Part shown: piece after piece, positions 24,201 to 36,965 of the stretch
Layout of the letters: each line of letters starts with the position of its first letter
Numbering within the stretch: the stretch's first letter is position 1
Assembly: GCA_027943335.1 (NCBI GenBank)
Contig: BSBK01002076.1
Span: 1,554,001-1,618,000, forward strand
Length of the DNA stretch: 64,000 nucleotides
Direction: 5' to 3'
DNA from: Chamaecyparis obtusa
Taxonomy: Eukaryota > Streptophyta > Pinopsida > Cupressales > Cupressaceae
Program-made: the position numbers and the translations under genes
Notes under the pieces: model-generated
Databases searched by the model: none
What the model was told of the DNA's origin: nothing
The model's input: only the letters and a program-made list of their open reading frames with translations

Positions 24201-27200
24201 TATCTAGTATAGAGGGTCTTACTAGGACCTTAACATGCTGAGAATTGGGATCTGAGACACCCTTTGGAATGTCATATTATGCTCCTAAGGCAGCCAACTT
24301 GTCTGCTTGAGTATTCTGATTTTTGGGAACAACAACTAAATTGAAGGCACAAAATCCTTCTATTAGGTCCCAGACTCTGTGTTTATACATCTTCAGTGTG
24401 TCACTCTTTGTGAGATTAGTGCCATGGATCTGATTGACCACTAACTCACTATCACCAATCACTTTCAGGTTCTTGATTCCTCTTTGTCTTTCCCATTCCA
24501 AACCATGTATCAATGCCTCATACTCTGTTGTATTATTGGTACAGTTGAAAGAAAAACATACAATAGAATAATATTTTTCTCCCTCTGGAGAGATCAAGAC
24601 AGCACCTCCACCTGAGCCCACTTTGCTTCTAGCCCCATCAAAGGAAAGTTTCCACAAATCATCATCATGGTTGGTAGAATTCTTGTTCTCCTTTTTAATC
24701 AATTAAGGCATCACAATATCTCCTTCATGAATGATAAATGTTCCAATGCTAGCCACATCTATATTTCTGAAAGGTTCCTCATTTTCTAAATTGTTTTCAG
24801 CCCACTCATCTAGTGCTATGTCAGGAAACTTTTTATCACTGATCTCAGGCTCAGAATCAATTGATTCTTGATCATGATACATCAAATTAGTATTTACAGG
24901 GCTTGGGGTATATGGTTCAACATGGGTTTTTGCAAAAGGCTCAGACCTGATCTTGACCTTGGCTCCATACCTTATCTTAAAATATAAGTGAGACCAATCA
25001 GCTGAGAGATATCCCCCTATCCTAGCAGTGAAATCTCTACTCAAATAGATAGCAAAAAGAGGAGGCAAATCAATAACATAAACATCTTGAGGGATGGAGA
25101 AGGTAGGAAATTCATGAAGAGTGAGGCTCAGGTCTTTAATAACTCCCAAGGTATTGACTGATGACCCATCAAGCTGGACAACAGGCTTATTTAATGGTTC
25201 ATAGGGTAACTCTAATAAATCTGCCAACTGTTTAGAGATCACAGAACTACTAGCTCCTGAATCTATCATGCAGTTATGGATCAAATGATTTCCAACAATA
25301 AGAGTTAGATAGAAAGGAGGAGGCTTAACCTAAGAAACAACAGCTGGCTATGAACTACTCTCTTCCTTTTGCTAGTCTTCCTGGGGGGTTCCAGCCACCA
25401 GGACCTTAGGCTGCTCCAAAATAGCTCCTTAGCTTGATGAGATCTTAGCCAATTCATTCATCATCAGCTCCGTTTGTCTAGGGATTGCCAGAGTGTCAAT
25501 CAAATGAACATTGATTGATGTCTTCTTCACTTGTTCTACTATATTGAAAGAGCCCAAATTCACCTTAGGTTTCCCCTTTGGAACACTAGTCTCAGCTTGT
25601 GTAGGCACCAACTACATAGTCACCTTAGCTAGTTCCTTTGTTTCTATTGACTGGCCTATAGCTGAAACTTGAACTAGCTTAGGTGGCAGATTCTCAATAG
25701 GATCCGACTGATTGGTAGAGGTCACTTGCTCCATTTCTAAAGCCTTCTTCTTAGATCTTATATTGGCTGCAATAGGAGTGTGGGTTGAATTGTCATTAGG
25801 TGAAGATATCACTCCACAAAAATCTTCTTTTTGAAAGTTCATCAATGCTGCCTCAGGAGCCTAGGTTTCATTTGTAGTAACAGTTGGATCCTGCTAGATT
25901 CTTGGTTGTTGAACCATCTCCTGTGGCATCATCATATTGTTCTGCATGATGAGGGCCTGAGCATAGCCACTTGGACACATCCCCTAGATATGTTGCTGAT
26001 TGCAAGGGCAGCCCCATTGGTAATCTTGTGCCATGTTATTTTGGGCTATAGGAACCAATTCCCTAGAAGCACTAGGAATGTTAGGATTATAAGGTTGGCT
26101 GGTCTTTTGGTTATAACTCCTTGCTTGACCTTGCTAGCCTTGCTGGTATTGGGGCTTTTTTTGTTGGTAATGATTTTGATAGGGTTGCTGGTAAGGTTGC
26201 TGATAGGGTTGCTAGTAAGGCTAGGACTGTTGCTTCTTTAGACTAACCAGCTCATTAGTAACTATTTTCAAGGCATTTTTAATCTCAGTCAGCTCTTGGG
26301 ATTGATTCACAACTGGGTTAGCAACTTGTTGAGGGGGAGCTAGGAGAGGTTGAATAGATGCCAAGGGTGGAATCACTTCAGGAACAGGATGAAGCTCTGG
26401 AAAAATAGGCATTGGGGGCCTAGGGGCTATCTTCCCAGATTGTATTAGACTGTTCTCAGCTCTTATAGCAAGGTCATAAGCTACCGGTAGATTATTCCCA
26501 CCCATTGATTGGATCATAATAGATATATCACTATTGAGGGCTCTCAAATAATATAGAAAGGCATGTTGGCTGGATGGCCTAACGGTAGCTGGTATTCTTT
26601 GCCAAGTTCCTTGAAATCTGAAGTTAAAATCCATCATATATTCCTAAGGTGCCCTTTTAATAGTAGTTAGGTGCTCAACTAATGATAGATGGTTTGATTT
26701 GTCTTCAAACTGATTGGTCAAGGATTGACCTGATGCATCCCAATCAGCAATAGAGCCAACTGGCAAACTTCTAAACCATTGCAAAGCCTTGCCTTTAAAA
26801 GAGGCTACCAACAATCTCATAGCAACATTATCTTGAGTAATATGATGTAGGCCACAAAGTGATGCCACATCTCTTATATGTTCAATGGCTGATGTTTGAT
26901 CTTCTCCTGTAAAGGTAGGTAGACTTTAAAGGGCTGAGATAGGTATATCATCATGTTGCTACAAATTTAAAGGGCTACCTTGATTAAAAGCTACAAAAGG
27001 ATGTACTCTAGGCTGAGCCATTAGTGGATTTAAGGGAGCCTAAGATACTAGAACTTGAAAGACTAGAGTTTGGGTTACTGATACTTGAGGTGCTGGTGAA
27101 ACACTTGTAGGCTTATGAATAGGCTTAGGAGTAGATTTAGGGGTTTTAGATGTACCAGCCTGAGCTACTTTAGGCTTCTTCCTGACAGATGGTAGCTCTA

Positions 27201-27246
27201 CATACATGAAAGGATTCTTACTCTACCTGGTTGGAATCCCACTCAT
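21205..27246 (-). pseudogene. Element R gag-pol polyprotein (gag, protease, RNase H-like, RT, RNase H, integrase)
   Basis: One minus-strand frame of about 2,013 codons from the ATG at 27246 to the TGA at 21207-21205, with no frameshift I can see but many stops, mostly TAG. Order: gag (about 27.25-25.4 kb: LPTFTGEDQTSAIEHI, ALQWFRSLP; a Gln/Pro/Tyr-repeat tail near 26.2 kb); aspartic protease (CMIDSGASSSVIS, near 25275); an RNase H-like domain (about 24.66-24.27 kb: LSFDGARSKVGSGGGAVLIS, TTEYEALIHGLE, VIGDSELVV, TQADKLAALGA); RT (about 23.8-23.2 kb) with the YLDD box intact at 23319-23308; the usual gypsy RNase H (near 22.9-22.6 kb); integrase zinc-binding HHCC (near 22.25-22.1 kb) and core (LDFIGP, ISDNAMAFL, GNGQAESTNK); and a C-terminal domain. 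RNase H before RT is the notable oddity. Confidence 0.93.
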
Positions 27247-27373
27247 AAGATTATATACTGATCTGCATAACACACCATTAGATTCACCAGGTATGACTTG
27301 AAAACACTTTCACTTCTCATACCAAACAATAAATTGTAATAAAATTTCTAGGAAATCAGACTCATTGAGTCAT

Positions 27374-27393
27374 GAGTCCCACCGGGCATGCCA
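27374..27393 (-). other. Candidate primer-binding site of element R
   Basis: The minus strand reads TGGCATGCCCGGTGGGACTC just inside the 5' LTR. It begins TGG, as needed to pair with a tRNA 3' CCA end. The tRNA species cannot be named from sequence alone. Confidence 0.65.
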
Positions 27394-30300
27394 AAAACTG
27401 TTGTCACTAGGGATTGCACCTGTGGTGGCTAAGTATAAAACTCAGCAATCCCATGAAACATGGGAATACTCTCAAGATGTGGGACTACTTTTTGAGAATA
27501 GACCTTTGGGTTCAGAGCTGACTTCCCCGTTTGTATCACCTGAACTGTACTAACTTTGAAAGGAAAGGGAGAGAGATTACATAAAACTGAAACAACTAGA
27601 TCTAACTTAGGTGATTCACCAAACTGAATAGATCCACAATCTAAAAACCACTCACAATATAACTCCAGTACATAACAAGGACTCCACAACTTCCCCAAAT
27701 CTGATTTTCCTTTTAGAAAAACAATCAGGTGCTAAAGGTGAATGAGAAGGAAAGATGATTTTCACAACTCAACACAATATAACGCACACAGATTTGAAAA
27801 AACTTTCCAGAAAACCAATGCTTGCAAAATAATTAGATGAACATGTTACTATGTAAAGGATCAATTTCAATCACAATACATAACACTAAACTCATTAACA
27901 ACCTCCCAAATTGCAGAAAAAGAAGAGACAATTTTGCTATTAGTTGGAATAAAAAGGAGCTACAATATTAGATTGCTTCACAAGAGCTACAAAATTCACC
28001 TCGTGAGAATGAGGGAATGAAGAACTAAACTTCCATCATCAAAGTGGAAGGCATATATAGGAAATTTGTAGAATCTGCAATAAAGACCACTCTTCACCAA
28101 AAATAGAAAAGCCAGCCTTCAGGACCATCACTCTGAATTTTGGATGCCATATTCTTGAGAATATAGGGGGGTGAAAAAGTAGGGACCCTAAAAATGGGTC
28201 ATCAAAAGGAAGACTGTTACCCACTAAGTCATTCTTTGTCAATGATATCTGACAAGGGCTCATAAAAATGCCACTTGTCAGTATCTACAATAATAAGTTG
28301 CAATGAATTTTACACTAAAAATATTCCCCTACTATGCCAAACACAAGTGGATCCTAAATATATATTTAAGATAGTCTCAACTCAAAAATTGAGGAGAAAA
28401 TCCAAAATATTTACATCTTAGATAACATCCCTCCACTATACATTAATACAAGGCATTTAAAATATAACGTTTGCCACCTAAGCCAATAATAACTTCAAAG
28501 GGACCTAGGACATCGAATATGATTAATATAATTATCGCAAAAGACAATTATATTAATGACCTTACAATATAAAACAATGCTCGAGAACATAGCAAAGGGA
28601 GCTAAAAGTTGCTCAACCCTAAGAAAGGGGAGACAAAAGGAAACATGCCATAATAATGAAACCCTTCTTCAAAAATTGGCATCCCATTGCAAATGGTAAT
28701 GTGACTCGGCATTTGGCAGTGTTTGAACTCCTTTTGGCAAATTCAAACAACAACTTCTAAAACTGGATTTGGAAACATCGGAGGATGATCTCGGGCATGC
28801 AATAAGGTAGGCACTCAATGAATTTTCATTTCCTTTGCACATTTGATACCTCTGTTTGCTTGATTCTATGGTGACTATGGCATTAGGGCACGACACTGGT
28901 TCATTTGATTTATATTATTGCATTTGGCTATTTTCTATATCTCTGCATCTTTTATATTATTGTATAAGAGGCCCAAGAATCACATATTAGGGCACGACTT
29001 TGAATTGTTTTCATTTGCATCTGTATTCAAAATGGCACTGCACTCTACAATTAAATTATTATTCTTCCATGGTGTTGATGCACTATTTCATCCCATACCC
29101 TTCATGATTGCTTACATCTTTTCTGTATTAGGGCATTACATTATGGTTTTTTACCTCTCTATTATGGCATTGATGAAGATAATGATGAGGGTATCATGCC
29201 CTATTTTCTTGCATTGTGTTACTGTTTGAATCCACCATGAATAACATGAAGCTTGTACTTTGAGCTAGGGGATGGTATGCATTGAACACTACTGATCATG
29301 GATGTCATTGAATCACCTCAATGTATTCGAAGCCTTTTGCAATGTTGATGGCACAACATAATACATAGCCCGATAAGGAAAACTAGGGCACTATTTTTTG
29401 CATTATTTTCCCTATTTGGATTGTTGTATAACTGATGTCTAAATCAGCCTACGATTGTGAAATACAGTTAAAATCTCTATCTTAATCTTGCATGAGTTAT
29501 TTCACATTGCATCTAAGATGCATTGCTAATTGGTAATGTTTGTATTAGCCGCCTTTAATGCTACTTATTGGTATGATTGAAGATGCACAGATTTGCTATA
29601 GCAATAGTTGATTACATCTCCAGTATTGTAAAATAGCATCTTGATTTCCTATAGCATTATGTATATTAGTTTCAATGCATGTAATTTTCCTATTTTTTAC
29701 ATGGTGTATTGTTGAAAAGCCCGAGAACACACTATTCATCAAGGGCATTGAATCAATTTTTGTTTACTATTGTATACATACCCCTGCATCCTATGTATTG
29801 TTTGAGAGCTAGCTCCTGCACACCTGGGTGCATGAACTGAGCACTATTGCTTGTATAGATAACTCAATAGTATCAAATTATGCATTCTTCCATCATTAGG
29901 GGCCATGAAATTGATGATACTAGCTAGATGCATGTATCTTGTGAGAATAAGACCCTCTATATTACTGAACCTGTCATTGTTTTCTTATTGCATCCCGAAA
30001 TAGTACATTCACTATTTATTTATATTGATATCATGCCTTTGATTGCATAAGATGCAAGGGTGCTTGTAGAATGGGACCATCTCCATTATTATCTCAAATG
30101 ATGATATGCCATGTCTATTGGACCAATCAACTAGATCTCTCTTGAATTCATAATGCGGATTTATCATACTCATGCTATAGCACTTAAAGTATTAAATGCA
30201 GCCTGAAGTACACATGCATTGAATTTTAACTTAAAACACCATGTGTTGTACCCTTTTCTGAATTTGTGGATGTGGATTGTGTACCTTGTTCTTCTATCAT

Positions 30301-30760
30301 GCTGATGAAGTATTTCCTCTGAAACTGCCAGTGCTCTGTTCTGAACCTAATTCATGCCATCTTAACATGTTGTGATGAATGCCTCTTGGATCTGGCTCAT
30401 GCCCTGTTACTAGCTCTAATTCATTTTTATGTCATTGTGGACTCTTATCATCATGCCATGCTATCCTACCCTTTAATGTAGGTTTATCACACTCATACCA
30501 TATCAGAATGCATAATGCAGATTGAAACATATTTATGCTCTGAATGGAATGTATTGAGTCTATCTTGAACTTTATCTATTGTACCTATCTGATCACATAG
30601 ATATGTACCCTTAGCATGTTGATAATATATGCCCTATGAACACCTATGAAATAGAGTGCCTTGTCTGATCCATAGACCTATGTACTCTGCAAATAGCTTT
30701 GTTCTATTTTTGATATCATAAAGCCTTCTATTTCATTTCTTTATTGATTGATGCTGGATC

Positions 30761-31901
30761 TGTTGGCATTAAGTAGAATTGCCACTAGTGACAACACTTA
30801 TTTGCATTCTGAGTGCAAACCGAGTAGAATAGTGCAAACCGAGTAGAACAGTGCAAACCAAGAAGAACAGTGCAAACTGAGAAGAACAGTGCAAACCGAG
30901 CAGGACAGTACAAACCGAGCAGGACAGTGCAAACCGAGCAAGACAATGCAAACCGAGCAAGACAGTGCAAACCAAACAAGACAGTGCAAACCGAGCAGGA
31001 TAGTGTAAACCGAGTAACATTATGTCTACCGAGTCACCAGTATTTACCGAGTTCAAAACCTACCGAGTGGTTAGTATGAGCCATGCCTTCACTTCTACCG
31101 AGTGCATGACAATGCCGAGTAATGCAGTGGACGCCGAGTATCAGAAAGTCACCGAGTTAGTTTGCAGGAACCGTGTAACCATACTTGGGCCAACTTAGTG
31201 GCACTAATGTTTATTTGTCAAGCTGAGTTTGTAATTGTAATTAATTGTTTAGACTTGTATATAAACAATGATTGTAAAAATGTCAAAAAAAAGAAAGAAA
31301 TGAGTATGTATGTGAAAAAGAAAGAAAGGAAGAGATAAGCGAATTACAAAGGGCTATAGCAGTATAGGGAACAACAAAGACAAATTCATCACAGAAGGTG
31401 ATCAGTACATTCAGCGAATCTCAATCAGCAATCTAGTTGCAAAGCAAGAGATCTACTATTTCATCCTAACAGGTGAATCAGTACTAAAATCCTTTAACCA
31501 GGTATACTTAACAGTCTTTTGTAAAATCTCTTTACCGAGTGCATACTTCATTATATGTTTGTAAATCCTTTAACAAGGTGGATTTAGCAATCCTTATTGC
31601 TCCTAACAGGGAAGATCATCAGAAGTGATCAAATTGTAAGCCTTAACCGGCCAACTTTATTCTGCGGTACTAAAGCTTTGTGGGTTTCATCCCCACCCCA
31701 GTTTTACTTTCTTTTTGGAAGGTTTCTAGGTAACCAAATCTATGTGTCATTGTTGTGAATTCTTTTAAGTTTCATGCTTTCTATATGCATAAGGAAAAAG
31801 TGAACTATATGTTAATACATCTGTAATTGTAAGAAAATTTGGAGTTACTGATTCACCCCTCCCTTCTTAATAACTCGGTTAATTCCTGAATATTTCCAAC
31901 A
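30761..31901 (+). repeat. 5' LTR of element S
   Basis: TG...CA ends, followed after 2 nt by the tRNA-iMet primer site. Contains an 18-bp minisatellite (about 30820-31015) and then many ACCGAGT/CCGAGT words (31015-31165). A short promoter-distal region with TTGTATATAAACA near 31254 may hold the TATA box (TATATAAA). Confidence 0.93.
30820..31015 (+). repeat. 18-bp minisatellite in the 5' LTR of S
   Basis: About eleven imperfect copies of the unit ACAGTGCAAACCGAGCAG in tandem. The same array occurs in the 3' LTR (37015-37195) with a somewhat different number and variants, so it was part of the element at insertion. Its length being a multiple of three makes several frames look like repetitive Leu/Cys/Ala-rich proteins; these are artefacts. 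Confidence 0.9.
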
Positions 31902-31903
31902 AT

Positions 31904-31915
31904 TGGTATCAGAGC
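31904..31915 (+). other. Primer-binding site of element S (tRNA-iMet)
   Basis: TGGTATCAGAGC is the classic plant initiator-Met tRNA complement, 2 nt after the LTR end at 31901. Confidence 0.92.
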
Positions 31916-31967
31916 TTTGTTGGTTCTCAAGATAAAGCTTAACTAGCTTGAGCAAAGATCCAGGACA

Positions 31968-33161
31968 ATGGAGGTATTCAAATTGAACAAGGTGATTGAA
32001 AATGAAAAGCTAGATCTGGAAATGGCCATAGCTAAACTTAAAGAAGCAAAAGAACATCTTTCCCAATCCCTAAGAAGAAGGAAGGAACTTGCAAATCAGA
32101 TGAATGATCAGAATTACATTGAAGAAAAGATTGAAGATCTTTTTCCCTCAAATAGCTCAGATGAAGCAAACAATGCTGTCAAAGAACTCCTAGAAAAGAA
32201 TGGGTCTCTGTAGGAAGAAGTGAGAAAATTAAAAAGAGAACAAGAGCTACACTCAACAAGATTTTGTGAGATCTTAGAACAAAGAAACAAGTTGAAAGAT
32301 GAATTAGATGGAAGGAACAACGAAGTCCAAAATAAAACCCTTCAGCTAGAAAACCTAATTGATCAGATCTCCCATACAAATGAGGAAATTTTGAATCTAA
32401 GATTAGAAATAGAAAGCACAAAAGAAGAACTAAGATCTGAAAAAGAAATCAATCTAAGATTGGTGGATGACCTAAACGCTGAAAAACAAATCAATGAAGG
32501 AATGCTGAAAAGCCAAGAAGACTTGAATCAGCTATATGAGCAAAATCTTCATAGGCAGAAAGGAAAAGCAGGACTTGGATACAAAGGAGAAGGTGAATCT
32601 TCTAAGAAAAGTACTCAAAGAAATTAGAAACCTACTTGTAATCATTGTGGTAAAATAGGATATACTTCAAATAAATGTTGGAACAATGAAAAAGAAGAAT
32701 TCAATGGAAAATGCTACAACTGCAATCAACATGGTCACAAAGCAAATGAATGCAGGGAAAAACCAAGATTCAGAGGTAATTGTCACAAATGCAACAAACA
32801 AGGTCACAAAGCATCCGAGTGCAGATCCAAAACATTGAATCCAGCAGAACAAATTGTGAAAGCAATGTTTGGATGGGACTACAACACCTGGTGTAGATGT
32901 CATTACTATGGAGAATATGGACACATTGGCATGAACTGCATAAAACATCATCTAAGGAAAAGAGATACTACCGTAAGATGCTTCAAATGCACTAAACTCG
33001 GTCACATAGCCAGAAATTGCATGAATGCTAGTGAAGTTGAAGATGGAAAGAAGAATGAAGCAACTAAGGTTAGGAAACAAATGAGACAAAAGTGGATTCC
33101 TAAATCTACTGAGAAAACCAGTCCAAGTAATGGAATGGGTGGCTCTACCGACTCAAACTAA
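31968..33161 (+). pseudogene. S ORF1: coiled-coil gag-like protein with five zinc knuckles
   Basis: Starts ATGGAGGTATTC, shortly after the primer site, and ends at TAA 33159. About 397 codons with two internal TAG stops (32211, 32625). The first 220 residues are a Glu/Lys/Leu coiled coil. The C-terminal half has five CCHC zinc knuckles: CNHCGKIGYTSNKC (His changed to Tyr), CYNCNQHGHKANEC, CHKCNKQGHKASEC, a fourth with its second Cys changed to Tyr (CHYYGEYGHIGMNC) and CFKCTKLGHIARNC. The knuckles indicate nucleic-acid binding and packaging of the element RNA. The typical copia gag capsid region is not evident; the coiled coil may replace it. Basic tail (VRKQMRQKWIPKS). Confidence 0.85.
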
Positions 33162-33605
33162 ATTTTCAAGAAAGCACTGGAACTATATTCTCATTGACAA
33201 ACTTCAAGTAGTTCCAGAACCGAATTAAAAGAAAGATCTAAATCAGCATACGAGATGCAGTAAGATCACAGGAAGGTCGGTATCAGTCTTTACCAAGCAA
33301 GGTCGGTATTAGTTTTCACCGAGCAAGGTCGGTACCAGTCTTTACAGAGTGAGGTCAGAGCAATATGAATTCTCGAGTTCACCGAGTTGCGAAGTCTTTA
33401 CCGAGCAATTAATTCTTAGTGGGTGACAATCTGTCAGAATTCATACCCTAATATGTACTGAGCATTAATAACAGAGTTGTAAACAAAAGGCAAGAAATCA
33501 AACTCATTCTTCACCGCGAACTTTAAGCACTTTGAGAGCAGAAAATTTCAAGAGCAATCCAGCAATTCAAATAGTTTTTGCGAAAAGAATTTTCTGTGAG
33601 CTACC

Positions 33606-36600
33606 ATGGCATCATCCAGCACTTCAACGAAGAAAGGATCTGAAATGTTAGTCCAAGGGGAATGGAGAGCACCAAATTTCAAGATCGTGCCCGCAATTGC
33701 AGTAGCCCTAGACCCGAACGGAGCTCAATCTCAGATTCCTCCTAAGGTACTACTTATTAACAATATTCACAATCATTTCAACTGTGCAATTCATGAAATG
33801 GGAAACCTAGAACTAGATATTGTGCATGAAGAACTATGTGTGGATGGTACTCTAAAACCCGAGCACAAACATCTGGAAGATAAGGGATTAGTTCACATTG
33901 CACATTTACCTCAAAACTTTCGGGAGAAATGGGTTAGATACATTCTCAGCCGTATACATGATGGCAAGATTTGGCTTGAGAAACCCATAGAGATCACCAA
34001 GAAGATGATTCATCAAATCATTGGTCTTCCCATGTTGAACAAAGCAAAAACTACCAAAACCCTAGGTCGGTCAGAACTGGAGAAGAAAACCCTAGCCGAG
34101 TGGGACGGTAGAGGCATGAAAGTTAGCAGCATTACCGATGCTGAACTGAAGTTTGGTACACACATAATTGCCCATAAAATATACAGTTCAAGTCGACAGA
34201 ATAGTGTCTCCTGTGAAGCTATTGACCTAGCATACAAAGTGGTCAAGAACAACTTATCATTTGACCTTGCAGATTTATTGTTAAAACAGTTTAACAAGAA
34301 CATGGAAAGCATTCAAACTTCCAAAAACAATCCATGTAAGTTTGGATCTCTACTGGTCTGTTTATTCTTCTATGTTCAGAAATTCTTCCCTTCCAAAGGA
34401 AAAGTTGTATGGAGAAAAGATGTGCCAGTCCTTTATGAGATAAATGAATACATCTCAGAAATGGGTGAAAATTTTGAAAGCATCATGGATAGTTATTTTG
34501 AGTCTTTCAAAGAGAAAATGAATGACAGATTCCAGATTCCATAGAAGTTGGTGGAAGATTACAAGGATGACATTTGTTTCATGGTAGACTGTGACAATGT
34601 ATATATTCAAGCAGCTAAACCGAGGATTGTATATGTAAAACCTCTTCCTTATGAGGTAAATATTGATGAAACTAAGAATATCATTGAAGCCCTTCTCAAT
34701 CAGCCTGTTAATCCCAAAGCTCCATATTTTGGAACATATGATGAAGCAAAGGTGAGAATTGAATTAAGCATAAAGCTTCCACAGGCGGTAAACAAAGGAA
34801 AGAAGAGGATAGCCAAAATGCAAATGCTAACCGAGGACAAAGGAGAAAATGATGAAGAAGAAGAGGAAAAGGATGAGAAAATAGAGGAACCAGAACCTGC
34901 AAAGAAGAAAGGAAAGGTATTCATCACTAAGGCACCTAAGCCTCCCACTGCTGTATTTACAAGGAGAAGTGCAAGAGGTAAGGTAGACAAGGCAGACAAA
35001 GATATAGTATTCAAAAGGCCTCCTCTAAACTTTCAAGAGAGGATCAAACTTTTTAGAGACGGATCAGGATCTAGAGTAAGTAACATAAAATCTTTTAAAT
35101 ATGAAACCAGATCGGAAACAGAACAGAAGGAAATAGAAGATGCTGTTATTGAAAAGATGGGACAGTGGAAATACTCTCCTGATGAATTAGCCCCACAGGT
35201 TCCAGCAGTCTTATTAAATCCAATAAAAATGAGATGGAGCAATGAAAAGCAAACTGTAATAGACATATTTGATCAAACCCTGAGACAGTTAATGCTGAGC
35301 TTGAAAAATGATGAAATAAAGAAGGCATTAAAGGAAAATGAAAGTAAGATGACACTAAACTTCAATACTTGTTTGATTTTGATCAACAATATTGAATCAG
35401 TTGTGAAGGCTGCAAATGCCACATGGAAGAACATATACCATCTTCACCAACCGAGTATTGAAATAGTAATAATAAAAGATATTGAAGATGACAGTGATGA
35501 ACAAGAAGAAGCCACTGAGGTAGATGATACTGTGAGGATAGCAGCAGAAGTCATTGCATCACTTCCTACCTCTCCAGTAAAAGCTTCTACATCTAGCCCA
35601 GAGACACCTTCAAGCATGGTTGTGACAACTTCAACTTTTGTCCAATCACCTATAGAAACAACAGAAGCAACCACCATTTCTTCTACTGAGTTGCAATCTC
35701 CCACTTCATCAAGTTTTCCAGCAGTAAGTATTCCAATTTTTGATTCTACAAGTGTAAATATTTTGAGTTCTCCAGTAGATAGTGTGCCAGTCTCTATAGC
35801 CAGTCCTACTATGTCTATTGTTACTACTACTAAGGCATTAAGTACAGATAAGCCTAAGGCTCTACCGAGTATAAAATTTTTGGGTAAGAATATAGTAGAG
35901 GATATAGACCTAGATGAAGAAATAGAGATTCCAACATTAGATTTTGCAAATCTATCAGCGGACCAAATGCAAAATATAGGTGAAATCCTCCAAAGGAAAG
36001 CAAAGCAAAAGAAGCTTAAAGAAGAGAGAGACAAGGAATATCAAATCATTAAGGATACTAAAGACATTTTGTCTGATGCATTAGGTATTAAAGTAGACTC
36101 CTCTCAACATGTTTTGCTATAATTAGCTGAAGCAGTAAATAAATACAATGAGGATTCATCTGAGACAGAAAAGTTAGTTGAAAGAGCTGAGAAGAGATTC
36201 AACAATAAAGTGCTTGAGCACATTGCTCAACACATAGCTATTAATCAAGTGGAATTATCTTTAGATTTGTCAAATATTGAATCTACCTATTCGAATGTCA
36301 CCTCTCTTTTGGCCAGACTGTGCAATATTGCCGAGTTCACAAAGGATGTCAAGGATAAAATGAATAAAATGGATGAGGATATGAAGATTAGCATACAAAA
36401 GCTACAACTTGAACCAAGTTCAAGCTCTGCTCATCACATGAAAATATCATACCTATCAAATATGCAGTCAGATCTACTGAAAGAAGACACAAGGATCCGG
36501 TCCACACTACTAGACATCCAGAACATGATCCTTCCCATCATGAATACAATGTATAAGCACATTGAACATTCCAAAACATTGATTCATGACAATCAGTTCT

Positions 36601-36680
36601 CTATAGCAGATCACATGATTGAACTCTCTACAGAAGTCCAAATTGCAATCCAAACATGCAAGATTCTGCAAGAAAATTGA
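33606..36680 (+). pseudogene. S ORF2: 1,024-codon protein of unknown function
   Basis: ATGGCATCATCC at 33606 to TGA at 36680. Same frame as ORF1, broken only by TAG 34542 and TAA 36120, so it was intact until recently. N-terminal 310 residues look globular (LPQNFREKWVRYILSRIHDG, EITKKMIHQIIGLPML, CKFGSLLVCLFFYVQKFFP), in the style of the plant transposon-associated domains found in non-autonomous retroelements. The middle is a Glu-rich then Lys-rich linker (DEEEEEKDEKIEEPEPAKKK). Next comes a conserved-looking block (RPPLNFQERIKLFRDGSGSR), a Ser/Thr/Pro-rich region with many ST/SP pairs (about 35.5-35.85 kb) and a C-terminal coiled coil. No RT, protease or integrase motifs. The exact family is not recognised. 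Confidence 0.75.
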
Positions 36681-36965
36681 GATAGAACCCTGGCACTAAT
36701 CATGAAGGTACATTCTGATTTTCTATCAAATTTTGGATTCTCTCTGTAAATCACTTGTATATACACCTTTGGCATTATCGTCAAAAAGGGGGAGATATGT
36801 ATAGAAGAAAAAGTTAGCACATTGAAAGGGGGAGATAATGTATAAAGCCCTATGACAAAGACAAATTTTAAAAAAAATAAAAAATAAAAAATAAATCTCA
36901 GCATGATTCATGTATTTAAGTTTTGGGCAATAAGTGTTTTTGTCACTAATGCCAAAGGGGGAGAT

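Noticed and set aside
25831..26241. 136-codon plus-strand Leu-rich ORF
   Set aside because: Antisense of the Gln/Pro/Tyr-rich tail of R gag.
30820..31015. CRISPR-like array or repetitive Leu/Cys/Ala-rich protein
   Set aside because: The 18-bp units are directly adjacent without spacers and occur in both LTRs of a plant retroelement; the open frames arise only because the period is a multiple of three.
34700..36034. Minus-strand ORFs of 64-196 codons
   Set aside because: Antisense shadows of S ORF2, Ser/Phe-rich because the sense strand is Glu/Lys/Ser/Thr-rich.
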